Below, piece by piece: positions 1 to 7,136 of a stretch of 64,000 bases of DNA (position 1 is the stretch's first letter; every line of letters begins with the position of its first letter). Below the pieces are notes generated by a model that worked only from the letters and a program-made list of their open reading frames with translations, was not told the origin of the DNA and ran no database searches. Both the position numbers and the translations under genes were made by a program. Source of the stretch: Pseudomonas sp. P818 (GTDB taxonomy: Bacteria; Pseudomonadota; Gammaproteobacteria; Pseudomonadales; Pseudomonadaceae); the NCBI RefSeq assembly GCF_000418555.1, contig NZ_ATKM01000021.1, positions 1 through 64,000 on the forward strand, in the 5' to 3' direction.

Positions 1-49
1 CGGGCTCATAATCCTTTGGTCCACGGTTCGAGTCCGTGTGGGCCCACCA
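1..49 (+). tRNA. 3' part of tRNA-Met (CAT anticodon), cut by the window edge
   Basis: The sequence reads from the anticodon loop (CTCATAA) through the variable loop, T arm (GGTTCGAGTCC) and acceptor 3' strand to the encoded CCA at 47-49. The 5' half would lie before the window. The four visible bases before the loop (CGGG) pair poorly with the 3' anticodon strand TCCTT, leaving a C-T mismatch and a G-T wobble. This copy may therefore be a duplicated 3' end (an attachment-site remnant) and not the functional gene. A second 3' copy lies at 6889-6933. Confidence 0.55.
5..49 (+). repeat. Left 45-bp direct repeat (tRNA-Met 3' end, putative att site)
   Basis: Bases 5-49 are identical to 6889-6933 and correspond to the anticodon loop to CCA of tRNA-Met. 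Such 3'-tRNA duplications are the usual footprint of integrase-mediated insertion, so the stretch between them is read as a genomic island of about 6.9 kb. The similarity resumes after CCA in a shared terminator hairpin (55-80 here, 6989-7014 on the right). Confidence 0.85.
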
Positions 50-54
50 TCTTC

Positions 55-80
55 AAAGCCGCGCATTGCGCGGCTTTTGT
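55..80 (+). terminator. Rho-independent terminator after the tRNA 3' end
   Basis: A perfect 10-bp stem AAAGCCGCGC / GCGCGGCTTT with a 3-base loop is followed by TTGTGTTT. The position directly after CCA fits a tRNA terminator. The same hairpin recurs after the right repeat. Confidence 0.8.
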
Positions 81-208
81 GTTTCTGCGATGAGAAAAAT
101 CGCTGCAACGCCGTCCCGCCGCCCAAAAGCGTCCCCCCCGCCCCAAAGGCTATAAAAAGCTCCGGGATGCCAACTCTATAGCCGCTCGGCATGGGAGCGA
201 TTAGACAG

Positions 209-272
209 TGAGCCGAATAGACGGCATTATCGGCTCACTGAGTGAGCCGAATAGGCTCGCTAATCGGCTCAC
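209..272 (+). promoter_or_regulatory. Tandem palindromic operator in front of the fic gene
   Basis: Two inverted repeats with arms GTGAGCCGA and TCGGCTCAC lie at 209-238 and 242-272, 33 bp apart. The inner two arms (230-250) form a further near-perfect palindrome, so four half-sites alternate. The block ends two bases before the first ATG (275) of the Fic protein. AT-rich -10-like words occur at about 150-155 (TATAAA) and 174-180. The Fic protein has a C-terminal winged helix, so autoregulation at this site is plausible but inferred. Confidence 0.65.
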
Positions 273-274
273 AG

Positions 275-1420
275 ATGCACGCCCCTATGAATGACCCTCA
301 CTGGATCTGGCAGCAGCCCGACTGGCCGCACTTCAGCTGGCAAGGCGAAACGCTTGCACCGCTGCTGCGCGCTTGTAGTCAGACTCAGGGGCGTTTGTTG
401 GGAATGCTCGGCGCGGCGGGCAGTGACACTGAAGTGCAGAGCAGCCTGGATGCCATGCTTCAAAACATCGTCACTTCTTCAGCCATCGAGGGTGAGCAGC
501 TGAATGTCGGCTCGGTGCGCTCATCACTGGCGCGGCGCTTGGGGCTGAGCGAAGAAGGTCGCACCACCCCCCGCTCCGAAGGTCTGGCGGAACTGCTGCT
601 CGATGCCACCCATGCGCATCAACAACCGCTAGACGAACAGCGACTCTTTACCTGGCACCGTTGGCTATTCCCCACCGATGACCAACTGCTGGCTCGACCG
701 CTACACATCGGCACACTGCGCGGCGAAGAGCCGATGCAGGTGGTTTCCGGACGCATCGACCGCCCGACAGTCCATTTCGAAGCCCCTCCCCGCGCAGGGC
801 TGGAAGCGCAGCTGGCGGACTTTCTCACCTGGTTCGAGAGCAGCCGCAACGATGCCAGCCTTGACCCCTTTCTGCGCGCTGGCATCGCCCATTTCTGGTT
901 CGTGACCCTGCATCCCTTCGATGACGGCAACGGTCGCCTCACGCGCGCCATTACCGACCTTGCACTGGCTCAGGGCGAACAACAGGCCATCCGCTTTTAT
1001 GCGATGTCTGCGAGCATCTTCGACGACCGCGCCGGTTACTACCGCATCCTCGAAGCCAGTCAGAAAGGTGAGCTGGATATCACCAGCTGGCTGCAGTGGT
1101 TTCTCGCAACCTTACTCAACAGCCTGGAGCAGGCCCTTGCTCGTATCGACCGAGTGCTGGTCAAGGCGCGCTTCTGGCAGGCACACCGCAGCCAAACCCT
1201 ATCGACCGAGCAGATAAAAGTGCTGAATCGCCTGCTCGATGGCGGCGAAAAGGGTTTCGAGAACGGTATCAGCGCAGCCCAATACCAGGCAGCGGCCAAG
1301 GTTTCCAAAGCCACCGCTACTCGCCACCTGAGCGACCTCCTTGAAAAAGGCTACATCACCCGTCTACCCGGTGGTGGTCGTAGTACCCGCTATCAAGTTA
1401 ATTACGCAGCAAGTGTGTGA
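275..1420 (+). CDS. Fic family protein, class II, with DUF4172-like N-terminus and C-terminal winged helix
   Basis: This is a probable AMP-transferase (adenylylates hydroxyl side chains of target proteins) of the Fic/DOC fold. The N-terminus WIWQQPDWPHF is typical of the DUF4172 extension. An inhibitory-helix motif SSAIEG ([S/T]xxxE[G/N]) lies about 145 residues before the complete Fic motif HPFDDGNGRLTR, which supplies the catalytic His and nucleotide-binding residues. That places it in class II, where the inhibitory helix is in the same chain. The last 70 residues look like a winged helix (KVSKATATRHLSDLLEKGYI), suggesting DNA binding. The reading frame stays open to a GTG at 242, inside the palindromic operator. 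I chose ATG 275; ATG 287 is equally possible because neither has a clear ribosome binding site. Composition is like the core genome, unlike the AT-rich neighbours. Its target is unknown. Confidence 0.85.
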   Translation: MHAPMNDPHWIWQQPDWPHFSWQGETLAPLLRACSQTQGRLLGMLGAAGSDTEVQSSLDAMLQNIVTSSAIEGEQLNVGSVRSSLARRLGLSEEGRTTPRSEGLAELLLDATHAHQQPLDEQRLFTWHRWLFPTDDQLLARPLHIGTLRGEEPMQVVSGRIDRPTVHFEAPPRAGLEAQLADFLTWFESSRNDASLDPFLRAGIAHFWFVTLHPFDDGNGRLTRAITDLALAQGEQQAIRFYAMSASIFDDRAGYYRILEASQKGELDITSWLQWFLATLLNSLEQALARIDRVLVKARFWQAHRSQTLSTEQIKVLNRLLDGGEKGFENGISAAQYQAAAKVSKATATRHLSDLLEKGYITRLPGGGRSTRYQVNYAASV

Positions 1421-1524
1421 TCCTCAAGCCAGGCCTCGGCGAGATACCCCAATGCTCTCTACGGGTTCTACCCCGTTAGCACGGACACTTTCAAGTAAGC
1501 TCACACCGAGCTGAAGGAGTGTTC

Positions 1525-1551
1525 ATGAAGCGCAAGAAATACAGCCCTAGT
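1525..1551 (+). pseudogene. Remnant of an IS3-type transposase OrfA start
   Basis: A good ribosome binding site (GAAGGAG) precedes an ATG at 1525 that begins MKRKKYSPS, the typical opening of IS3-family OrfA proteins. After about nine codons the sequence runs into the antisense strand of the phosphorylase gene and soon meets a stop. The preceding 1440-1524 region (CGTTAGCACGGACACTTTCAAG) may be the IS end. The fragment abuts, and perhaps supplies, the stop codon of the phosphorylase gene. Identification rests on a very short match. Confidence 0.45.
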
Positions 1552-2734
1552 CGAATATATGGCCAACCAAAAGCCTGTCTAAATATCGAGCACTAGTATA
1601 TGCAGCATACGGCTGCCAATCATTGTTCTTGTTTGGATCCGCAAAATCGCAAACCGATTTTATGACAATGGTTACTGGACGCTCAGCTCCCATATAAAAT
1701 GCCGCACTCATAATCCCGTAAGCCTCCATTTCAATACCTAGAGTCTTTCGGTTTTGAGAACGAATAAGCTCAACTGTAGAAGGATCTTCGAGCACAACAG
1801 CACCGCTCGCTACTGGACCGACTTTAACCGAAAGATCGTGAGACGGGCGCTTTCCTTTAAATCCTACATATATTTCGTCAAGATATTCTCTTGACACTGC
1901 AAGAGTACGCACTTTTGCAGCTATATTCGGATCTAGGGGAATCTGCGCAGGATCGCTCAAAAATAGCGGCTTCCCTTCACGCATTGTAAGCTTTCCACTC
2001 CCCCAATCCCATGATGGATCTGCCACCAAAATATCACCCAGCCGCGCCTCCCCCTCTATCGCGGCGGCCACACCCGTCATTACTAAAATCTTTGGCTTGA
2101 ATTTAATGCAGACCTTAGTTGCAAGCACCGCTGCGGCAGCCATCCCCATGCGAGGGGAGCTACAGGCAATAATTGTTTTGGTGCTACCATCAGAGATGGT
2201 AACGACGCCAGAATAATAAGAGGTAATATCATTTAAAAATCGAACTGCCTTCCACTCGTAGGGCAATGCAAGAACTGCCTCAAGCTCGGTATGCTCAAGT
2301 GCAGTTATCAGTGCAATATCATAGCTGGCTGTTTGAATGTGCCCCATTAGCTGCGCAGTCAAAAGGACCTCTAAATCCTCCAGCGAAGGATCGTGAAGTA
2401 ACGCCCATCCCCTAGCGGCAAAAAAACCCTGACAATGCTCATAAGAATCCATATGAGAAGTCAAAGCCACAACTTTAATCGGCTTTTTAATATCGTCATG
2501 AAGCTCAACATATTCAAGAAGTTGCTTTCCACCGTCGATATCAACATCCTGCCCTAACTCAGCGGGTATTTGTAGATCAACAATCAACAAATCGACAACA
2601 CTGTTTTTCATTACCTTCAGTGCGTCCCGCGAGCTAGCAACATAAATCAAATCAACACCAGAAATAGAGCTCGCAAGTTTTGCAAGATTTTTTGCTTTCC
2701 CTTCGTATTGATCATCCACAATTAAAACGATCAT
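1547..2734 (-). CDS. dtcC: Receiver domain fused to nucleoside-phosphorylase-like effector (Detocs DtcC-like)
   Basis: The 395-residue protein has an N-terminal response-regulator receiver (MIVLIVDDQ, phosphoacceptor Asp in LLIVDLQIP) over about residues 1-125. A PNP/UDP-phosphorylase fold follows from about 135 to the end. The second domain keeps the GxEMEAYG-type ribose site (IEMEAYGIM) and the base-contacting Asp (SVCDFAD). In the Detocs defence system the equivalent protein is switched on by phosphotransfer after phage infection and cleaves the N-glycosidic bond of ATP, stopping the infected cell. Its ATG overlaps the stop of the upstream receiver gene by 4 bp (ATGA), so translation is coupled. 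The gene is AT-rich compared with the flanks, a sign of transfer. An IS remnant begins exactly at its stop codon, so the last residues may be altered. Function is from family knowledge and gene order. Confidence 0.85.
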   Translation of the reverse strand: MIVLIVDDQYEGKAKNLAKLASSISGVDLIYVASSRDALKVMKNSVVDLLIVDLQIPAELGQDVDIDGGKQLLEYVELHDDIKKPIKVVALTSHMDSYEHCQGFFAARGWALLHDPSLEDLEVLLTAQLMGHIQTASYDIALITALEHTELEAVLALPYEWKAVRFLNDITSYYSGVVTISDGSTKTIIACSSPRMGMAAAAVLATKVCIKFKPKILVMTGVAAAIEGEARLGDILVADPSWDWGSGKLTMREGKPLFLSDPAQIPLDPNIAAKVRTLAVSREYLDEIYVGFKGKRPSHDLSVKVGPVASGAVVLEDPSTVELIRSQNRKTLGIEMEAYGIMSAAFYMGAERPVTIVIKSVCDFADPNKNNDWQPYAAYTSARYLDRLLVGHIFD

Positions 2735-3186
2735 TTTTTCGCCCTTTGAATCGCATCCATGAGGTCTTTTTTCCAGCTCTCAACTACTGTACTGTAATAT
2801 ATCGCCTCCTGAAAAATACCAGAAAACTCTTTGGAGCAAAAATCCGTCAATTCCTCCAACCCTACAGTACCTCTCGCAAAAGCCTTATATTGAGTAACGA
2901 CGACAACTGGTACCCTTATGCCGCGAAATTTCATCTGAGCCAATATTTCCTTACCAGCAAAACTCTCAGGCTCTTCAAAATCCGAGCTACCTTCTGAAGA
3001 GTCAAATCCCGGCATACTCATATCAAGTAGAATTAGATCAAAGTTCTCGTCAGATATTATTGCGCGCAACCCACCTCGCAAAGACTCACACTCAACCAAT
3101 ACTAGCTCTTGCCCAACACACGAATGGACTTGTTGAGCAATCGCTGCCCTCTTGTGCTCTTCATCTTCAATCAGTAAAACTTTCAT
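2731..3186 (-). CDS. dtcB: Stand-alone response-regulator receiver protein (Detocs DtcB-like)
   Basis: This 151-residue protein is a single receiver domain with no output domain: acidic pocket LLIEDEE near residue 8 and phosphoacceptor Asp in LILLDMSMPG near residue 58. An acidic insert (SSEGSSDFEEPES) follows the acceptor Asp, longer than in a typical CheY-like domain. In Detocs the middle protein is a receiver thought to soak up phosphate from the sensor and prevent accidental triggering. ATG 3186 (MKVLLIEDEE) fits the fold start better than the ATG at 3204. It overlaps the end of the sensor gene by 20 bp and the start of the effector gene by 4 bp, so all three form one operon. Confidence 0.85.
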   Translation of the reverse strand: MKVLLIEDEEHKRAAIAQQVHSCVGQELVLVECESLRGGLRAIISDENFDLILLDMSMPGFDSSEGSSDFEEPESFAGKEILAQMKFRGIRVPVVVVTQYKAFARGTVGLEELTDFCSKEFSGIFQEAIYYSTVVESWKKDLMDAIQRAKK

Positions 3187-6100
3187 AACTGCGCACCTTT
3201 TCAAACTCGGCCAAAGGAATAACGATATCCACCTGAAACATTTCTTCGGATGTAAAACCTAGACTTACCTGATGAGCAAGGCCCATATCCTTCTCCAAGA
3301 GGTGCCAGAGTTTAAAAAACCCTGACCCACCCTCACCTTGAGCGGCGCTTGCAGCGGACTGATAACGTTCAGGATTTCTATATCGTTCGAGGCCTTCATT
3401 GGCCTCTAAAATATTTACGACTCGAGCGCAGTTGTTTCTAACACTGATGGTTAGTGCCTCATCAGTGGTTAACGCACTAACCGTAAGGTCAATATCTTGC
3501 TTAGACAACTTAGACTTGGAAACAGCGTTTTCAAAAAGTATGAACAACGCATCAACTAAAGCATTAAGAGCCTGACCATCCCAGCACAGCTTACTTTGAT
3601 CGTCTAGGCTAACCTCAACATCAATCGCCATGCTTACAATCTGAACCGGAATATCTATCTCAAACTCTTTAAGATTGCCACCTTGAGCTCTAGCAAACCA
3701 ACCTTGAACTGTTTCAAACGCTTGAAGCAAGCCATTCCTAGCCCTTGCCAATGCGTCAGGAAAATAGCCCAGCGTCTCCATTCCGCATTTAGAAATCACT
3801 GACTTCCCTAACTCATCTAGCATGGAGAACGCCCGATCATTCATATCATTTGATAGGCGCTCTCGCAGATTAATAAGATTTTGTTCGGTCCTAACCCAAA
3901 GCCACTTTGACACCGACGCAATAAAATCGGTATAGGACGCTTTCACGCTTAGCTCAGATTGCAAATAATAGGCTTCGAGTGCAGTAACAGAGTAATTAAA
4001 CAATGAATTATCAACCTCTCCCTCTTTACGCAAACCAGATATATCCTGGTCGATCGTAAAAATCCGGAACCACTTATCATTCACCTCATCAATAAGCTCA
4101 TTAAACTTCAAACTAAAATTAATAACGGAACTCTCAACCACAGATTCTGCATCTGCCGCGGGCTGAAAGAAAACCTGCCAATTGCGCGCCAACTTATACT
4201 CAGCAGCATCAGTAGCCTTAGAAGCAAGCAACTTATTTTCCAATAACGGCTTTCTAATTGCCGTAGGGAAGTGACCGTGGCGCACTCGCGTGCTTAGATA
4301 TAAATTTAAGCCTCTCTCCCCAAATGCAAACTCGTCGCGAACCAATTTTATAAGTTTCAAAAAGACAGCATTTTTTTCGTTCAAAACCAAGTCTTGAATA
4401 TGAATTGCGTGCGCGTGATCAATTAGCGATTTCTCCTGCCTCATTACCCTCAAGAATTCTTGTAAGGAAACCTCGTCCTTTAAACTACTAAAGTCCTGTT
4501 GCCTTAAACTGGCAAATCGCTCATATAACGCCTTCAGTGCGCTAGAGGTGGGGCCGGTCAGGAAATTTGCGTCTGAGAATATTCGCCCGCTTTGAACTTG
4601 ATTTACTGCTTCTCGCAAGACTAGCCGTCTGGTGCGATCCTTTACTTCGAACAGAAGCTCCTCATCCCCCTCGTGAATAGTGAGCAAGAACTTGCATATT
4701 TCAACTCGGCACTGCTCAATTTGCTTGGGGCCATCAAAATAAAGATACAACTTCATAACTTCAGGAGTGCATATATAACGCAAAAAATATACAACCCCAG
4801 GGTCCGCAGCTGCATCCTGCGTCAAAAGCTGCAGCGGACTAACCAAATCATTATTTTTAAGAAAGCACTCAAAACTATATTTCAGAGCAGCATCATAATC
4901 GTCACCTACGTAGCGCGAGTGCAAACTAAGCGCTATAGGCACAGAGACTGACTTACTTGTCTTAATAATAGAGGCACAAGCGTCACTTAGCCCCTTACTA
5001 TCAAACGCGCTCAACAAATAAGAGTTTTCTAGCACAGCACCTACATAAACTTGCGCTGCCATTTCTGGTTGTTCTATAGCCCTATACACCTCAACCAAAG
5101 CCTTACTCGCATCTTGCGACGTCCTAACGTCGGAAGACTTCACCAGCGTCTCTAAGATTGGGATGGCATCTTCATACCGTCCTCTGGACACGTTCCAAGA
5201 CGCGCAAAACCTTAGCTGACGACTTAGTTCTATACCTTCTAGCTCGTCGGCCGTAGGCTGAAGAATAGTTTGAGCGCGCATCCTACTAAAAAGTTTAGAT
5301 GTTACAGAGTTCTGGGGCATCAGCAGCTCCAGATCCGAGTCTGGAATTAGTCCCCGACGCGCTAAAACCTGTAACTTAGCTGGCGTGGACAACGATGAAC
5401 ATAACAATGACGTGTTGAAAATTAACTCATTAACTTCACGACTATAAAATCTTGTCTCTCGCTCAAGAAAGTATCGGAGCTCACGAAACCATTTGAACAT
5501 ACTAAAAGCGTGACAATAAGCAAAAAGCTCCGCGCATGCTCGTTCATAATCTTGAGACCTGGTAATAACATCAACCAGAGGAACTAGTATGTTTGACAGC
5601 AAGCCTTCATGATGCACATTACTGCGAGCCAATGACTTTGCCCATATTTCCACAAGCCCAAAGTTCGAAATTAGACTGACATCAGCCAGCATTCTGTTAT
5701 GTACGCTCGCATAGTCACCAGAAGTATAATCATCTACAACCGCCAACATATTTCTGGCTATAAGTTCTGGAGAGAGCAAACCAAACGCAACAGCCAAGTC
5801 ACTTATAAGCTGGTGCTGAAACCTCTTTGAAAGATCACTCAAAACTGTTTTACACAAGCGCTGGATAACGACGTCTTGACTGTGCATGTTACATATAGCG
5901 AAATCTGTTAAGCACAAAAAAACATCTACTGCTGATGAATCCTTCTCAATATCGAGAATCATCTCAAAGTCATACTTAAACTCAACATTAAAAGGCAGAA
6001 GCTTATACATGAGAAAATTTAACATTCTCCCCGAAAAGGTCCTCTTAATTTTTAACTCAAAGAATTTACTTTCCGACTGAAGCGCCTCTGGATCATCGAA

Positions 6101-6631
6101 CCTATTTGTGAGATTAAATGCAAGGGCCTTGAAAAAATCGTTAGACTTTGAATCCCGAACCGTGTCCTCTAAGAATTCTCTTTGAGCTCCCGGGCTTACA
6201 ATAGACAGAAGAGTACCCTGAAGCGAAGTACTCCATGCACTTATACCAAACTTATCCTCAAAGCCACTAACACAACTCAACGCTTCTTCGTACTCTTGAA
6301 AAAGTACGTTACTTAAAACCAAGTCTTGAGTCTTCAAGAAATCAATCACTACATCCGCATGAATCTCTAGCAGGCCTAAACACCACGACAGGCATTTTTC
6401 TAAAGGAATAAAATTAGTATGGCGCGAGTATATCCCACTGGCTCCGTCTCGATTGGGATACAGCGCTCTTTCAAAGTGACGGTGCCGAATTAACTTTGGG
6501 GCACTAGCCCGTATTTCAGCAGGAGACAAGCTAAAGAAGTTTTTATGAACCACACTTTGCCTGTTTGATGAAGCCAAAACTCTAGACAGGTTAGATTGCT
6601 TACGCTTTAGCCGCTTCTTACTTGGCTTCAC
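3167..6631 (-). CDS. dtcA: Giant sensor with helical-repeat N-terminus and C-terminal GHKL ATPase (Detocs DtcA-like)
   Basis: The 1154-residue protein starts with a basic stretch (KPSKKRLKRKQ). Roughly 850 residues of helix-rich, TPR-like sequence follow, without membrane segments, so it should be cytoplasmic. The last 150 residues are a histidine-kinase-type ATPase: N-box FILFENAVSKS near 1030-1040 and G-box GEGGSGFFKLWHLL near 1099-1112. In Detocs this subunit senses infection and passes phosphate to the two receiver proteins. No histidine occurs between about residues 788 and 1109, so I cannot point to an H-box before the ATPase; the phosphate acceptor is unclear. First gene of the operon, AT-rich. 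A 257-bp leader separates it from the right tRNA repeat. Confidence 0.82.
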   Translation of the reverse strand: MKPSKKRLKRKQSNLSRVLASSNRQSVVHKNFFSLSPAEIRASAPKLIRHRHFERALYPNRDGASGIYSRHTNFIPLEKCLSWCLGLLEIHADVVIDFLKTQDLVLSNVLFQEYEEALSCVSGFEDKFGISAWSTSLQGTLLSIVSPGAQREFLEDTVRDSKSNDFFKALAFNLTNRFDDPEALQSESKFFELKIKRTFSGRMLNFLMYKLLPFNVEFKYDFEMILDIEKDSSAVDVFLCLTDFAICNMHSQDVVIQRLCKTVLSDLSKRFQHQLISDLAVAFGLLSPELIARNMLAVVDDYTSGDYASVHNRMLADVSLISNFGLVEIWAKSLARSNVHHEGLLSNILVPLVDVITRSQDYERACAELFAYCHAFSMFKWFRELRYFLERETRFYSREVNELIFNTSLLCSSLSTPAKLQVLARRGLIPDSDLELLMPQNSVTSKLFSRMRAQTILQPTADELEGIELSRQLRFCASWNVSRGRYEDAIPILETLVKSSDVRTSQDASKALVEVYRAIEQPEMAAQVYVGAVLENSYLLSAFDSKGLSDACASIIKTSKSVSVPIALSLHSRYVGDDYDAALKYSFECFLKNNDLVSPLQLLTQDAAADPGVVYFLRYICTPEVMKLYLYFDGPKQIEQCRVEICKFLLTIHEGDEELLFEVKDRTRRLVLREAVNQVQSGRIFSDANFLTGPTSSALKALYERFASLRQQDFSSLKDEVSLQEFLRVMRQEKSLIDHAHAIHIQDLVLNEKNAVFLKLIKLVRDEFAFGERGLNLYLSTRVRHGHFPTAIRKPLLENKLLASKATDAAEYKLARNWQVFFQPAADAESVVESSVINFSLKFNELIDEVNDKWFRIFTIDQDISGLRKEGEVDNSLFNYSVTALEAYYLQSELSVKASYTDFIASVSKWLWVRTEQNLINLRERLSNDMNDRAFSMLDELGKSVISKCGMETLGYFPDALARARNGLLQAFETVQGWFARAQGGNLKEFEIDIPVQIVSMAIDVEVSLDDQSKLCWDGQALNALVDALFILFENAVSKSKLSKQDIDLTVSALTTDEALTISVRNNCARVVNILEANEGLERYRNPERYQSAASAAQGEGGSGFFKLWHLLEKDMGLAHQVSLGFTSEEMFQVDIVIPLAEFEKVRSYESFTD

Positions 6632-6888
6632 CTACAGATCCTTGATTTAGAGCGCTCAGCGATAGTTATGCTGCGCCTCTCTTGCCTATGTTCATGTCCA
6701 CCTGATAATCGCAACACGGATATGGGTAGTCCGTAAGAGTCACGAAAGCAGTACGATAGCGGTACAGTAACCAAGTCAGGCCACTTTCGCCAAATTACGT
6801 TCAAAGCCAGTAGCGACGCTGGCTCTAGCTGGTAGTACCTTCGCAAGGCTACGCCCGACTTCACTGAGCTTGCGGCGTTTCGAGGCAA
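6632..6888. other. Noncoding leader between the dtcA start and the right att repeat
   Basis: This stretch should hold the promoter of the dtcABC operon, read leftward. No integrase, excisionase or RNA gene is visible, and the open frames crossing it have no recognisable product. A minus-strand frame running into the tRNA repeat is of the type often miscalled as a protein at tRNA ends. Confidence 0.4.
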
Positions 6889-6933
6889 CTCATAATCCTT
6901 TGGTCCACGGTTCGAGTCCGTGTGGGCCCACCA
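6889..6933 (+). repeat. Right 45-bp direct repeat (tRNA-Met 3' end, putative att site)
   Basis: Identical to 5-49. The bases before it (GAGGCAA) cannot form the 5' anticodon strand, so this is only a 3' fragment and not a tRNA gene. It marks the right border of the island. After CCA, 55 extra bases, including a 37-bp repeat, separate it from the terminator hairpin that directly follows the left copy. Confidence 0.85.
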
Positions 6934-6941
6934 CCTCCACA

Positions 6942-6978
6942 CGGCTTAAAGAACCGTCGCGCTTTGCGACGCCAGCAA
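6942..6978 (+). repeat. 37-bp direct repeat, copy 1
   Basis: This block starts CGGCTTAAAGAACC, contains a small hairpin (GTCGC gcttt GCGAC), and is repeated exactly at 7088-7124. It sits between the tRNA CCA end and the terminator. The bases after it (GATCGACGT) also occur inside the start of egtB at about 7157, as if this copy derived from the egtB leader by duplication with a deletion. Confidence 0.8.
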
Positions 6979-6988
6979 GATCGACGTC

Positions 6989-7014
6989 AAAGCCGCGCAC
7001 TGCGCGGCTTTTGT
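6989..7014 (+). terminator. Copy of the tRNA terminator hairpin
   Basis: A 10-bp stem AAAGCCGCGC / GCGCGGCTTT with loop ACT is followed by TTGTATTTCT. It matches the hairpin at 55-80 apart from the loop and the tail. Confidence 0.75.
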
Positions 7015-7087
7015 ATTTCTCGCCCCCACCCGTACCTGTGCCCCGCAGCACCACATTTTCCCTGAACCTTTGCCCCTCTCGCCCAGT

Positions 7088-7124
7088 CGGCTTAAAGAAC
7101 CGTCGCGCTTTGCGACGCCAGCAA
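7088..7124 (+). repeat. 37-bp direct repeat, copy 2, abutting the egtB ribosome binding site
   Basis: Exact second copy of 6942-6978. It ends immediately before the AAAGGA ribosome binding site of egtB, so the hairpin lies in the 5' untranslated region of that gene if the promoter is upstream. Confidence 0.8.
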
Positions 7125-7136
7125 AGGATGCGCGAT

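Noticed and set aside
1..49. Complete tRNA-Met gene
   Set aside because: Only the 3' half is in the window, and the visible 5' anticodon bases pair imperfectly.
1547..6631. Entirely new defence system
   Set aside because: The domain set and order fit the known Detocs type, so only the host, the island setting and the missing H-box are reported as noteworthy.
6628..6942. Minus-strand open frame of 104 codons running from the right tRNA repeat to the dtcA start
   Set aside because: It begins inside the tRNA 3' copy, matches no family, and its start (antisense of the tRNA end) is a well-known miscall.
6870..7136. N-terminal extension of egtB into the tRNA repeat
   Set aside because: The extension crosses the tRNA end, a terminator and a direct repeat; EgtB homology and the AAAGGA site support the start at 7137.
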